From NCBI RefSeq assembly GCF_947172395.1, contig NC_069086.1:16753572-16817571 (forward strand): DNA of 64,000 nucleotides. Direction: 5' to 3'. Within the stretch, counting starts at the first letter, position 1. Every line of letters begins with the position of its first letter. Below, one piece after another: positions 12,662-24,244 of this stretch. Origin of the DNA: Bicyclus anynana (Eukaryota; Arthropoda; Insecta; Lepidoptera; Nymphalidae). Below the pieces are notes generated by a model that was given only the letters and a program-made list of their open reading frames with translations, did not search any database and was not told the origin of the DNA. The position numbers and the translations under genes were made by a program.

Positions 12662-12885
12662 TATTTTTTTGTTATTCTTTACAAGTTAGCCTTTGACTAC
12701 AATCTCACCTGATGGTAAGTGATGATGCAATCTTAGGTGGAAGCGAGCTAACTTGTTAGGAGGATCAAAATCCTGTGGATTTTAGGTTTGGTTTCGTGAC
12801 ACCGAAAGGGGTGCTTCCTTTCAGTTTCTACACGACATCGTACCAGAACGCTAAATTGCTTGCGGTACGTCTTTGCCGTTTAGAG
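12662..12885 (-). mobile_element. SINE family A, 3' part, reverse
   Basis: GTTATTCTTTACAAGTTAGC through GCTTGCGGTACGTCTTTGCC. The middle is partly rearranged (CACCGAAAGG precedes an inverted TTTCGG). Confidence 0.7.
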
Positions 12886-13099
12886 ATTAAAGAATCCAGA
12901 AGTATAATATTTGAGTTTTGGTGATATGGGTCTTGAAAATCAAGCACGCATTTCTCGTTTTAAGTTAAACCCGTTCTTGTATACTTAAAATCCACAACAA
13001 AACAAATCCAACACTAGACCAATACGCGATACGCAATAAAAAACTCGATAATCAACTCAAAATCATTGTATTGCACAATCACATCAGGCCTTAACCTTT

Positions 13100-13310
13100 T
13101 TTGCTTTGCAAAACACATTCTACATTGCCTTACCAAGGTGCAAATTGCGTTGCGAGCGAAAGGAGAAATGCGTACGTGTGGAGCGTACAGTTAGTCGAGG
13201 CATCTGAGGCTATTTTTGGACCTCAGAACTTGTGCGACGAGTCCCCGTCGAGTCTTGCAGCTACCGAAGGCCCGACGCCAGCGATATCCAATTTTAGATC
13301 TAAGTAGAAC
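13100..13310. other. GC-rich block with open frame, unassigned
   Basis: A 68-codon plus-strand frame and several shorter minus-strand frames lie in a CpG-rich island (GACGAGTCCCCGTCGAGTCT) inside AT-rich DNA. Splice sites are not convincing. It could be a remote 5' exon, or a piece of an element. Confidence 0.3.
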
Positions 13311-13487
13311 CTTTTTAGCTCACGTTTGTTTTTTGCGTTGACGCCGACGAGTCGCGGAATGCTCACTTCCTTCGCTGTATCTCATTGATTGTATGTTTAA
13401 CTTTTTACATAACATTATACAGTTTAGTAATTCGTTTTTATCTACTCTCATATAAACTTCAACTACGTCTTAATAACTATATGTTAT

Positions 13488-13691
13488 CTATACTAATATT
13501 ATAAAGCTGAAGAGTTTGTTTGTTTGTTTGTTTGATTGAACGTGCTAATCTCAGGAACTACTGGTCCGATTTGAAAAATTCTTTCTGTGTTGGATAGCCT
13601 ATTTATCGAGGAAGGCTATAGGCTATATATTATCCCCGTATTCCTACGGGAACGGGAACCACGCGGGTAAAACCGCGCGGCGTCAGCTAGT
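13488..13691 (+). mobile_element. Lep1-like non-autonomous Helitron, full copy
   Basis: CTATACTAATATTATAAAGC at the start and GCGCGGCGTCAGCTAGT at the end; very similar to 35936-36130. Confidence 0.8.
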
Positions 13692-13834
13692 GTCTTAATA
13701 ACTTAGATTACTTAAGTGCATATTGTCATTGACATCTTTAAAACAAAAGTAGTTAACATAAACTTTTACCATGAGAGTACTTTTTGTATATATCTGACTT
13801 ACACCCAAACAGAAATTGTCCACCTTTATGTTAA

Positions 13835-14025
13835 GTAGACGTATGAGGGGAAAAGACCGAGGGGCCGCTCACCAACACGATGGGCTGACCAGCTGAAGGA
13901 GGATAAAGGGACGAAGTTCTACACGATAGCAGCGATTGCCACCAACAGAAGCCGATGGAAGGCGTGGACCCGCAGGAGGCCGGGATCTTACCAGGACCAC
14001 GATCTTCAGTAATGAAGGAACGACT
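13835..14025 (+). mobile_element. LINE 3' end fragment, third type
   Basis: The plus strand encodes RGRSPTRWADQLKEDKGTKF and then NRSRWKAWTRRRPGSYQ before a stop, a typical C-terminus of a non-LTR reverse transcriptase. Confidence 0.7.
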
Positions 14026-14174
14026 ATAGAGAGAGAGATGTTAAGTAGAGAACCTGGAACCATCACCTATACCAAAACAGCACTTTATAATGCATGCAAT
14101 GAACATGTCTTGCGAGTTGCCGCTGCGTTTGTTTACTAACCATACTCAGAATACTAATACTAACTCGAATCAAA

Positions 14175-14440
14175 CCAAAGTTACTGACATAGCTCAGCGA
14201 GTCGCGAAGCTGAAGTGGCCGAGCACATAGTTCGAAGAGCCATTGGACGTTGGGGTCTCAAGGTGCTGAAATGGCAACCTCGCACCAGAAAGCGCAGTGT
14301 TGGTCGACCCCCCCATTAGGTGGACCGAGGACATCAAACGGGTTGCAGGGAATCGCTGGATGCTGGCAGCTCGAGGCCGTTATGTTTTTGGAAGTCCATG
14401 CAAGAGGTCTGTGTCCAGCAGTAGATGTCCATCGGTTGAT
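14175..14440 (+). mobile_element. RTE-like LINE 3' end
   Basis: CGAAGAGCCATTGGACGTTG, CGCAGTGTTGGTCGACCCCC and GATGTCCATCGGTTGATAAT match the family. The frame is broken. It ends in the trinucleotide array that follows. Confidence 0.75.
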
Positions 14441-14441
14441 A

Positions 14442-14532
<91 letters not shown>

Positions 14533-14558
14533 CGATGATGATGATGATGATGATGATA
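14441..14558. repeat. (ATG)n microsatellite, about 39 units
   Basis: A nearly pure GAT/ATG array with two single-base changes (GACGAT near 14532, and the end). It is the expanded tail of the adjoining LINE fragment. Long open frames over it are by-products of the repeat. Confidence 0.95.
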
Positions 14559-14559
14559 T

Positions 14560-15025
14560 AGCTTGACAACCAAAATATTTTTCAAATAATCTGCTGGAAT
14601 AGGGACTTTTAGTTAGTTATATTGATAAACAATAATTTAATATGGAGCAAAGGGTATCAAGAGGATATTATAATATCAACATAATATAAGTTTAGATGAT
14701 ACGGTGAATTCCCTTATATGATTTTCCCATCGATCAATAACGATTTTAATTTGAGGAAAAAAAAAACAAAAGTAAAGTAAACAAATCTTCCATATGTTAC
14801 ATAACGTTAATTAAAATTCAAAAATTTTATAACAATCTTACAAACATTCTAGAAGTAGATTATGATGTTATTAAATCCAATAAAGTTATTTTTATGACTA
14901 TCTTATAATATATTTCCTGTTGCTTTAAACTAAGAGAATACTGTGGTTTTTACTGTTAGTTATTTAATTAAACATCTGTGATAATCAAATGAAAATACGT
15001 TCAATACTTTACAGTTTGACGGCTT
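14560..15025. other. AT-rich, no gene recognised
   Basis: No protein-like frame and no repeat boundary was found. Confidence 0.4.
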
Positions 15026-15028
15026 CCG

Positions 15029-15347
15029 TGGCGCAGTGGTATGCGCGGTGCATTTACAAGACGAAGGTCCTGGGTTCGATCCCCGGCTGGGCAGATTGAG
15101 ATTTTCTTAATTTGTCCAGGTCTGGCTGGTGGGAGGCTTCGGCCGTGGCTAGTTACCACCCTACTGGCAAAGACGTACCGCCAAGCGATTTAGCGTTCCG
15201 GTACGATGCCGTGTAGAAACCGAAAGGGGTGTGGATTTTCATCCTCCTCCTAACAAGTTAGCCCGCTTCCATCTTAGACTGCATCATCACTTACCATCAG
15301 GTGAGATTGTAGTCAAGGGCTAACTTGTAAAGAATAAAAAAAAAAAC
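15029..15347 (+). mobile_element. SINE family A, full reference copy
   Basis: Head TTCCGTGGCGCAGTGGTATG (A-box-like), GGTTCGATCCCCGGC (B-box-like), body GCGATTTAGCGTTCCGGTAC, tail AGATTGTAGTCAAGGGCTAA and poly(A). About 320 bases; the head is tRNA-derived. Confidence 0.9.
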
Positions 15348-15444
15348 AGTGACGAGTATAAGGGAGAGAAGATGGGCGACTTAGACGGAGGGAAAATCGA
15401 TTTCAAAAGAAGTACAATACGGAAATTAAGATTGTTTTGATAGT

Positions 15445-15960
15445 ACAAGATCCGGCATAAAATTTATATACCCTCATCTATTATTTAATTGTGATAAGAA
15501 ATAAATGATAAAAAATATTCACATTGACACTTTGCATAGGTTGCCTAGTCAAATTGCGACCGGATAGTATTACTGTTTTTTTTTTTATTTATTTAATCTC
15601 CTTCCCTCATTGGTTTATATAAAAATCGTACAAAAATAATTAAGTAAAGGTTGAGTGATTTCACACTGCAACTGTGGGGTTGCCAGATATAAACAGTTGA
15701 CTCATGTTATTTATATACCTTCATCAGTTATTATAATTAAAGCTAAAAATAAAGCTTATTTTATGCTTAATTTAACTGTATTAGGTTGCCTTTGATCTAG
15801 TTCACGGTTTGCTAGAGTTTGTATGTAATATGTATTAAGCCGCAATTTAACTAGGCAACCAATTTGCAATGTGTCACTGTAAACATTATCTATAATTTAT
15901 TTTTTATCACTTATGAATAACAGATGAGGGTATATATTTCTAATGTTGGATCTTAGACCA
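15445..15960. mobile_element. Non-autonomous DNA element with long inverted ends
   Basis: AAGATCCGGCATAAAATTTA with ATATACCCTCATCT at the left is answered at the right by AGATGAGGGTATATATTTCT and GTTGGATCTT. The GGTTGCCTAGTCAAATTGCG segment also has an inverted partner near 15850. The interior is non-coding. Confidence 0.65.
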
Positions 15961-16279
15961 TCACTAATCTGTTTCATGGTTGACAAAAACTGCCGGTAAC
16001 TAATCAACGTAGTTAAAACTCAAAATAATCTTATTAAATTAAATACTTAATATAAATATTGATGACGCTAATAGAATTAGTCATTGGATTTATGAGATCT
16101 TTTGTTTTGTCGAGCATCAGGAGTTGATTTTGAGAGTAGCAAAAAAAAATCGTATTTTTCCTTTATCCGTGGGCATATATAAAGTCTTCAACACCAACGT
16201 AACGTTGCCTGTCTTTCGGTTTTTTACCGAATATATTTCGGAGAGTGCTCCGCTAGTCCCTCCATTCCCATTCTAGCAC

Positions 16280-16555
16280 AAGACAGAGAGACACCGTGCA
16301 AATTGGCATCCTTTTGTTGTCGATGTCCAGTCGACTCGCACAAAACGTTTCGCACCGACGTTTCTAATAAGAACAGCGAAGATGTTGAATGCCCTTCCGG
16401 CTTCTGTGTTTCCTAACACTTATGATTTGTGTACCTTCAAGACAAGAGTGAATAGGCATTTTCTAGGCAAGCGCGCTCCAACCTAGACCTCATAATTGCT
16501 TTACACCAGGCATGATTGTAGACAAGCGCAAGTCTATTATGAATAAATAAAGTGC
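16280..16555 (+). mobile_element. Non-LTR retrotransposon 3' end
   Basis: The plus strand reads WHPFVVDVQSTRTKRFAPTF, then AKMLNALPASVFPNTYDL and FKTRVNRHFLGKRAP before a stop, the familiar C-terminus of an insect LINE, ending TATTATGAATAAATAAAG. Confidence 0.75.
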
Positions 16556-16670
16556 AGTGCCAAAAAAATCTCTGAATTGTTTTACCGCGGCTGGTTGCTT
16601 AGACTGGAGACAGAAGAGTTGGCTCATTAAATGCGCAAAGGATCAGCCTTTTCCCAACGTAGAAATGCTG

Positions 16671-16942
16671 CTTCGATCCCCGGCCGGGCAGATTGAGATT
16701 TTCTTAATTGGTCCAGGTCTGGCTGGTGGGAGGCTTCGGCCGTGGCTAGTTACCACCTTACCGGCAAAGACATACCGCCAAGCGATTTAGCGTTCCGGTA
16801 CGATGCCGTGTAGAAACCGAAAGGGGTGTAGATTTTCATCCTCCTCCTAACAAGTTAGCCCGCTTCCATCTTAGACTGCATCATCACTTACCATCAGGTG
16901 AGATTGTAGTCAAGGGCTAACTTGTAAAGAATAAAAAAAAAT
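16671..16942 (+). mobile_element. SINE family A lacking its head
   Basis: It begins at CTTCGATCCCCGGCCGGGCA and runs to GGGCTAACTTGTAAAGAATA plus poly(A). Confidence 0.8.
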
Positions 16943-17435
16943 ACTTCGTTCATAGGTCCAAGTAATTTATATTTATTCATGACCATACTTCTCAAACTTT
17001 GTGTACCTAATGTGATATTCATGGCGAGACGAATAAAATTATGAACGTAACGAAGTTATGTTGGAGGGCCGTTTTCCTTCAAAGCCATTTTCCAGAATTT
17101 TAGTAAATATTGAATGATAGACTGATCAATTTCTTATACTACTCTGTACTAATGGGCAAAAACTAGTAGATATTACAGCTGTTCTAACCCCAGCCTTGTA
17201 TTTTGCTATAAATTATTATAGAAATGGATTCGTTCACTCCACACCTGGTGATAGAGATTGTTGTTCCGTAACGTGAACTCGCTTTTTGTGGCGATGTCGT
17301 ATCTATGGTTACCATCGTATACAATAGACATATAGCCCTCGCGTGGTTAATTGGCCATAAACAAGCCTTCGAAAACACACTTTTGTTTAATAAATGACTG
17401 TCTTTTGTAGTGAGCTTTTATGTCTTACTACTTAT
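16943..17435. other. No gene recognised
   Basis: AT-rich with short frames only. Confidence 0.35.
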
Positions 17436-17439
17436 TTTT

Positions 17440-17612
17440 TTAGTAAGCGCAGTGTTGGCCGACCCCCCACCAGGTGGACTGACGACATCAAGCGAGTCGC
17501 AGGGATTTGCTGGATGCAGGTGGCTCAGTATCGTGATGTTTGGAAGTCCCTACAAAAGGCCTATGTCCTGCAGTGGACGTCCATCGGCTGACATGATGAT
17601 GATGATGACTTA
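17440..17612 (+). mobile_element. RTE-like LINE 3' end with ATG tail
   Basis: The frame VGRPPTRWTDDIKRVAG then WKSLQKAYVLQWTSIG to a stop is the C-terminus of an RTE-clade reverse transcriptase; (ATG)n follows. Confidence 0.8.
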
Positions 17613-17769
17613 TTTTGCAAACATCTCTTTGGTATCAATGGTATGGATCACGAAAGCGTTCACACTCCCAACTTATATTTTGGATGCTTTTCGTTTCACT
17701 ATGACCACAAACGTCTGGTTTGTACCTCGACTTCAACACATAAGGTGTTATTAGATAAGTTTCGTGAAG

Positions 17770-18045
17770 GAGACGTGATAAATCAGTGGATATGACCTCT
17801 GCCTTCGATTTGGAGGGTGTAGGTTCAAATCCGGTCCGGGGTATGCACCTCCAACTTTTCAGTTGTGTGCATTTAAAAAAATTAAATATCACGAGTTTCA
17901 AACGGTGAAGGAAAACATCCTGCATACCTGATAATTTTCTTAATTCTCTAGGTGTGTGAAGACTGCCAATCCGCATTTAACCCCTCTCATTCTGAGAGGA
18001 GACTCGTGCTCCACAGTGAGCTTAATATGGGTTATTAATGATGAT
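17770..18045 (+). mobile_element. SINE family B, copy with small deletions
   Basis: GATATGACCTCTGCCTTCGA, GGTTCAAATCCGGTCCGGGG, and the tail AATATGGGTTATTAATGATG. Confidence 0.75.
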
Positions 18046-18084
18046 GATCAGATAAGTGTCAATTTTGAAAGTAATACAGCTGCA

Positions 18085-18424
18085 GAGTACTAATATTTTC
18101 CAAAATTCCCACCACTTTCTACTAAAATTTTTAAAATAATTTTCTTAATATTATATCTTAAATACTTAGCGATAGCTATCGCTTCTCGGCTAGACTTAAA
18201 TGATAGGCACTCGTAGACTTGTAGTCGTAAGCTATCACCGTTACCAAAAAGCTCCGCCAAGCGATTACGCGATTCGGTTCGTTGCCGCATAGAAACTGAC
18301 TCGTATTCGGGTTCAATGATCTGCCATATAGCTTCGAGGTTAGTACCATCTTTGGCTGTATCTTCCATCTCATCTGGTATGGGTGAGCTAGACTACTTTT
18401 TACCATGAGAAAATAGCTTTATCC
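18085..18424 (-). mobile_element. Unclassified non-autonomous element with remnant frame
   Basis: The minus strand is open for 92 codons (18368-18090; ESRNRLAELFGNGDSLRLQV, then VYECLSFKSSREAIAIAKYL). It reads as a decayed mobile-element segment rather than a host gene; no family name can be given. Confidence 0.4.
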
Positions 18425-18467
18425 TACTTCGCATTTGCTATCGACAGATCACATGATCAAGATCGGT

Positions 18468-19091
18468 TTGACGGCCTCCGTAGCGCAGTGGTATGCGCGG
18501 TGATTTACTTGACGGAGGTCCTGGGTTCGATCCCCGACTGGGCCGATTGTGGTTTTCTCAATTGGTCCAGGTCGGGCTGGTGGGAGGTTTCGGTCGTGGC
18601 TACCAGACAAAGACGTACCGCCAAGCGATTTAGCTTTCCGGTACGATATCCTTTTTTTTTATTCTTTACAAGTTAGCCCTTGACTGCAATCTCACCTGAT
18701 TATAAGTGATGATGCAATCTAAGATGGAAACGGACTAACATGTTAGGGGGAGGATGAAAATCCACACTCCTTTCGGTTTCTACACGACATCGTACCGGAA
18801 CGCTTAATCGCTTGGCCGTACGTTTTTGTCGGTAGGGTGGTAACTAGCCACGGCCTAAGCCTCCCACCAGCCAGACCTGGACCAATCAAGAAAAACTCAA
18901 TCGGCCCAGCCGGGAATCGAACCCAGGACCTCTGTCTTGTAAATCCACCGCGCATATTACTGCGCCCCGGAGATCGTCAAAAGTAATCCTGTAGAAACCG
19001 AAAGGAATGTGGATTTTCATCCTCCTCCTAACACTTACCATCAGGTGAGATTGTAGTCAAGGGCTAACTAGTAGAGAATAAAAAAAAAAGA
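18468..19091 (+). mobile_element. SINE family A split by a reverse SINE A
   Basis: The forward copy runs from GACGGCCTCCGTAGCGCAGT to TTCCGGTACGATATCC (18649) and resumes at ATCCTGTAGAAACCGAAAGG (18986) up to a poly(A) tail at 19091. Confidence 0.8.
18650..18981 (-). mobile_element. SINE family A, full reverse copy nested in the forward copy
   Basis: It starts with the complement of the poly(A) tail, TTTTTTTTATTCTTTACAAG, and ends at the head GCGCCCCGGAGATCGTCAAA. ATCC on each side may be a short target duplication. Confidence 0.8.
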
Positions 19092-19487
19092 TCTGTCATT
19101 ACCATACATTTTTCTAGTTTTCGAAGCGTTTGCGATCGTAGAAAGAGAATCGACGTGCCACTTGGCTACAGGGGCTGGTATCAACATCCCTGATTTGAAG
19201 CAGGACCATCGGGAATGTTACGAACGAATTTGCCAAGCTATAGCGCTACGAGTAAGTATATCATAAGATCAGGTATAAAGTTTGGATCGTGTTGACTTTT
19301 GGAGGTAACAGGTTTCAAGCAGACATTCAATTGATTAGCTACAAAACGTAATATGTATTTTCTAGTAAACCATATTCTATCATGAGATTCATCAAACTTA
19401 CTCATAGGTTCGCCTTCCCTAGAGACCAATAAAGTAAGTAGTAAGTAGGGATCAATAAAATTGAAAATGGGCTGACAAACTTTCAGG

Positions 19488-19806
19488 TTGTCATTATCAA
19501 CCCATATTCGGTTCACTGCTGAGCTCGAGTCTCCTCTCAGAATGAGAAGGGTTAGGCCAATAGTCCACCACGCTGGCACAATGCGGATAGGCAGACTTCA
19601 CACACGCAGAGAATTAAGAAAATTCTCTGGTATGCAGGTTTCATCACGATGTTTTCCTTCACCGTTTGAGACACGTGATATTTAATTTCTTAAAATGCAC
19701 ACAACTGAAAAGTTATGGAAAGGAGGTACATGCCCCGGACCGGATTCGAAACCACACCCTCCTGAAATGGAGGCAGAGGTCATATCCATTGGGCTATCAC
19801 GGTTTT
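19488..19806 (-). mobile_element. SINE family B, full reverse copy
   Basis: GTTGTCATTATCAACCCATA to the head CATTGGGCTATCACGG, with GGATTCGAAACCACACCCTC inside. Confidence 0.8.
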
Positions 19807-20850
19807 AGGTTGTAGTAGTTATAAAATAAGTGAGAATTAAGTTGGCTATTCTCTGTAGAATCTGCTCTTCGAATTGGTGGAAGAATATTCACTAATAGAC
19901 TTGCCTTTAAAACAGGCTTGTTTCAAAAGGAATTACGGTTGTACGGACAGATACTGAACATTTTTATATGTACCTATTAATAATATTATAGCTACAATTT
20001 CACGTAAAAATATTTTCCACTCGACTGTACTCTTAGATTTTCCAGTAAGAATAATAATAAGATAATTTAAAATCGACTCTCGATCATTTTACCCCGCCAT
20101 CTTTAACAATTTCTTAATTAGCTTTTGTCATCAGACAACTGGTTTCTAATCACTTTACACAATGGAATATGACACGTCATTATTTTTATAGATACACTGT
20201 AAAACACTCGATTTTAATCTTAAAGGAAAGCACTACTTGATACGTAATTATATCATTCACGTTTGTGTTTCCACTTGTAATATTGAACAAGGAAAATGTT
20301 TCTTGAATTAATATAATAGTAATAAAATTGGAAAAAACCCCTGAAGGTCATAAAATTATTCATTACAATCTCGATCGATTCATCAATATTCTCTTTCAGT
20401 GCGCTTTCATTTGAGACCCCACTCGAGTATATTTGACGAAATTCGGTTATTTTTCCCCACTTTCACCCCCTACAACTTTTAAACGGCTCTTGTTACAGAT
20501 ACTAGTAAGTAGGCCTAACCTTACAACCTCAATAATGTCACCTCACATTTTAAATACCTATTTAACTTTAAAACATACATACAGCACTGCAGACTACTGT
20601 AGTCCGCGATCGAAACCTTAGTAAAAAAATTAGAACATACGTAAGGCTTCAAAGGGTTAATGCACCACCTATTTACAGTCGATTTACAATATGATTGTTT
20701 ACATTTGTTTCAGCACCAAATTAGTGCACTATAAGTTTAAGATGTTCTACTTCCTATAGACTGTAAAAGTATTTTTTTTTTGCACAGCCGCGGTTCTGAA
20801 CAACATATATGCAATATACTTTGCTATATAGAATATGTGCACTTTTATCT
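19807..20850. other. AT-rich, no gene recognised
   Basis: Only short frames without splice or family support. Confidence 0.4.
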
Positions 20851-20854
20851 TCGT

Positions 20855-21054
20855 ACTAGCTGATGCCGCGCGGTTTTACCAGCGTGGTTCCCATTCCCGT
20901 AGGCATACGGGAATAATATATAACCTATAACCTTCCTCGATAAATGGGCTATCTAACAATGAAAGAATTTTTCAAATCGGACCAGTAGTTCCTGAGATTA
21001 GCGCATTTAAGCAAACAAACAAACAAACTCTACAGCTTTATAATATTATTATAG
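20855..21054 (-). mobile_element. Lep1-like non-autonomous Helitron, reverse
   Basis: The plus strand starts ACTAGCTGATGCCGCGCGGT and ends CAGCTTTATAATATTATTAT. Confidence 0.8.
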
Positions 21055-21256
21055 AATTTTCATTTCTGAACTGTATGTTTGCTACAGTGTAACAATGCCG
21101 TAATTAAAGGGCTTCTGCTCGCAAGTTTTCCGTTATTACGTCCACGGCTACATGATACTGGCTGCAAAGAAAATTACATGAAACTACGCCCAGAACTGTG
21201 GTCGGTGTCATGTTCAGTGCCTCTCAACTATCATAGTTAAGGTTGACAATCTTCCT

Positions 21257-21480
21257 ACTAATATTATAAACGCGAAAGTTTGTATGGATGTTTGGATGTA
21301 TGTTTGTTTGGATGTTTGTTACTCTTTAACGCCGCTACTACTGAAGCGATTTGGCTGAATTTTGGAATGGAAATAGATTTTACTCTGTATTAACACATAG
21401 GTAAAAAGTGGCAGTCCTTCCCCCCCGTCACCCGCATATCATTGGGAGGGTGATCAACAAACTTGTCAAGCTATAGTACC
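21257..21480 (-). mobile_element. Non-autonomous element of the ACTTTCG...TAATATTAGT family, reverse
   Basis: CTACTAATATTATAAACGCG then AAAGTTTGTATGGATGTTTG; the inverse occurs at 29148-29512 and 40077-40290. Confidence 0.6.
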
Positions 21481-22139
21481 TACCTATGCGTCAAGGGTCA
21501 TGGTGCATTATCTCTGCGATGCCTATAGTACTTATAATCTGGTAACCACTAATAAAATTCTCGGTGAGTTAATCCAGGAAAACTTGGAAAATTCAAAAGG
21601 TTGACAACCCTAATTAAAGTAGTCTAAGTAATTAATACGCAAACACAATGTTAAGATACTTACTATCTAGCCTTTAGGTACTTTTGAAAAGACAGAAATA
21701 GATTTCAAAAGGAAAACCGACCACTTCATAGTTAGATAAGAAATTACGTTCACAATTATTATGTCATTAATGAATTACAAATTAATCTTTAAATTGTGTC
21801 ATTAGATGTTATGAGTTCCAATTATATTCTTATTAATGTCAATTTAATTAAAATTTGTAAAATATAGAATGGAGTTCATGTGCCTAATTAGCGAGATATT
21901 GAAGGTATTTTAATTAAAGGTAGAAAGTACCTGTAACAGTTTTGCCGACTACTCTAGCGCATATATTTTAATAGATTTTTGATTTTGTGCCAAATTGATT
22001 ATGTCATCTAGATATATATGCTTCAGTGTATGTTCGTAAAAGATATCATAAATCCAAACACCTAAAGTAACCACCTCAGCACCTTCAATATAGATATCTT
22101 CAAGTCTAGAGTGAATATTGTATAGGCATCTTCTAGGTA

Positions 22140-22470
22140 AGTGCGTTTCACTATAGAATGAAGAACCTCCTCCTTTTTGGAAGTCGGTTAAAACAAATGT
22201 GACGTGACTGGTAGCAGCGACAGTGATTGTACCATTATTTTGTGGTAGAGGAAACAATTCGAGCAGGTCCCAGGACTTTTGACCTTGGGAGTAGGTTCAA
22301 ACTTAAAGATTCCTTTCAAAATACTTAAACACTCACATTCCCTGCCCGACATGTTCTCCATGCCCACACTAAACAATATATGATCAACAATATTGCACAA
22401 AATCACTAACACGACTGGCAGCGTGACGGTGTCCACACTGCCTAACAAACAACTGACCTCTAATCACCAA
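22140..22470 (-). repeat. Composite repeat (copy of 1395-1585 plus CCGACTTCC end)
   Basis: CTCCTCCTTTTTGGAAGTCG, the ACAGTGATTGTACCATTATT block, and CCTAACAAACAACTGACCTC, the inverse of 1405-1425. Confidence 0.55.
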
Positions 22471-22474
22471 ATAA

Positions 22475-22985
22475 CCTCTTATTTATTCCTTCAAAGTAAC
22501 AAAAATATTGAATGCCACTCGTAATCAAAGAACTTGTAACACAAAGGTCCAACGAGGCAGTCAGTACTCGTATACGGAAAATTTATTTTAATAGTAAATA
22601 TGTTCGACGAACTTACTTTTCTTGACTTTTTCATCAAGCATATCGCTATAGTTTGACAAACTCAAACAACGCAATTATTCGACAAACGCGTTTGATCGTC
22701 ACTTAGCATCAAGTGAAATAGTCAAGCGTTAAGATATCGAGAAAAACCTATTACAAGACTCCTCTAGCGCAGTTATGTTAATTGCCTGATGGAGAAAATT
22801 ACACTGAATAGCACAAGCTCGTCCCTTTCTACGTAATTAGGGCAAGGTTGGTCCGTCCCTTCCAATGACCGCGCTTTATATACCAAGGTTGGGTACCTAT
22901 ACATGGAAATAGGGTTGCCAGGTCGCAGAAATTAAAAGCCGTCCAGCCACCTTGGCCTGACATTTGGATAAAAAGGCCGGACATC
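22475..22985. other. No gene recognised
   Basis: A GCCGTCCAGCCACCTTGGCC block near 22940 may belong to a repeat, but I could not define its ends. Confidence 0.35.
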
Positions 22986-22989
22986 CTAC

Positions 22990-23335
22990 TGTAGGAAATA
23001 GTAGTCTTAGACAGATATGACGTCAGGTGGCGCGACTTGTTTTCATAAAGAGTGGGGAGTTAGAGAGGGGTACCGATCGGTTGGCGGGAACAACTTGCGA
23101 TATAACGCGCTCGTTTCCAATTTTTTGTTGTGTAATTCTTTATGGGTTACTTGGGATAGGTGGGGAGAGTGACTTGAGTGGAAAAGGGGAGTGTTTGTTA
23201 AGGCGTCTTTTACCCTACACACAACGATCATAAGTGCGTGACTCCACTCAAGGTCATTCTCTGCCGTTCTAGGGTCTTGTTTTGATTACAGTATGATTTG
23301 TTAATTAAGTTGTCCTGACAAACATTGTGGATCAC
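22990..23335 (+). repeat. LTR-like dispersed repeat, copy 1
   Basis: It begins TGTAGGAAATAGTAGTC and shares long blocks (TTGTTGTGTAATTCTTTATG, GACTTGAGTGGAAAAGGGGA, GTGACTCCACTCAAGGTCAT) with 36846-37145, ending near GTTGTCCTGACA. A TG...CA outline and no coding content suggest a solo LTR, but a target duplication was not confirmed. Confidence 0.55.
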
Positions 23336-23339
23336 TTTT

Positions 23340-24065
23340 ACTGCTATTTATACTTCTACACTAATAATTTATAGAGGAAAGATTTGATAATTTATAGAGG
23401 AAAGTTTGCATTGAATACGCTCCGAAACTTTAATAAATATATTATTTTTTAATCATGTTTTCAGTTTATTTTAATTCCTGTTAATTGTGCCCGCCCACGA
23501 CAGTGTTTTTGTAGGGCGTATGGGTTGCTTTATTGCATTCTATTTTCTGCCAACAAAAACGGTCGTCAGGCACACTGATAAAAAGTTTGTCACCCCTGCT
23601 TTACCCACCGAAAGGTCAATGTACTTTATTGCCAGCTCTTTTGGTATGTAGTATAGTGTGATACCTTCCAGTATATTGCTTTTATAAATAGTTAATTAAA
23701 TAAAAGGGACTGGCCCATAGAGACATCACGTTATTCCTAACGTTTACGATCTGTGGTCATAAAAGTTGCATAGATTGGTCTGACTCATAGCCGTTAAATT
23801 CAAGTATAGTTTTCCCGAGTCTTTATTTAGTAGACACAACATGAGCGGGTTCTTTATAAGGAGGCATGTTACATTAACTCATTAGATAGTACCTATGTTA
23901 AGTGTTTAATTTAGGAGTGTTTTAAAACCTGTGCGATATCTAAATTATTAATAGTTGACAGCTGAATTTAAAAAAAGACTTTTAATAGACTCAAAGACTC
24001 AAAGTCACTCAGAGGATTGTGGAGTGAGCTATGCTTAGAGTTTCTATGCGTGATTGTACCAGAAA
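23340..24065. other. No gene recognised
   Basis: AT-rich; an imperfect 20-base direct repeat occurs near 23365-23405 (AATTTATAGAGGAAA twice). Confidence 0.4.
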
Positions 24066-24069
24066 CATA

Positions 24070-24240
24070 GCTTAGAGAGTCGGCTGAAAGCTGAAGTAAC
24101 AATGGTTGGCAATGGCACATAGTTCAAAGAGCTGATGGACGTTATAGTCCCAAGGTGCTGGAATGGCGACCCCGCACCGGGAAGCATAGTGAAGGTAGAC
24201 CCCCCACTAGCCGAGGACATCAAGCGTTTTGCAGGGAGCC
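24070..24240 (+). mobile_element. RTE-like LINE fragment
   Basis: AGAGTCGGCTGAAAGCTGAA, CCCCGCACCGGGAAGCATAG and GAGGACATCAAGCGTTTTGC match the longer copy at 60293-60785 in inverse. Confidence 0.65.
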
Positions 24241-24244
24241 TAAT

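Larger units (their letters stand above)
18425..19174. mobile_element. MITE (same family as 40674-40856) split by SINE insertions
   Basis: The left part 18425-18467 (CTATCGACAGATCACATGAT) and right part 19092-19174 (GTAGAAAGAGAATCGACGTG to GGCTACAGG) together match the intact MITE at 40674-40856. Between them sits a SINE A, itself interrupted. Confidence 0.7.

Noticed and set aside
14250..14585. Four long open frames, both strands, encoding runs of Met, Asp, Ile or His
   Set aside because: They are readings of the (ATG)n array and the LINE fragment next to it.
15029..15105. tRNA gene-like A and B boxes (also at 9703, 18468, 33703, 35461 and others)
   Set aside because: They are heads of SINE families A and B, present many times with the same non-tRNA body; I could not fold a proper cloverleaf.
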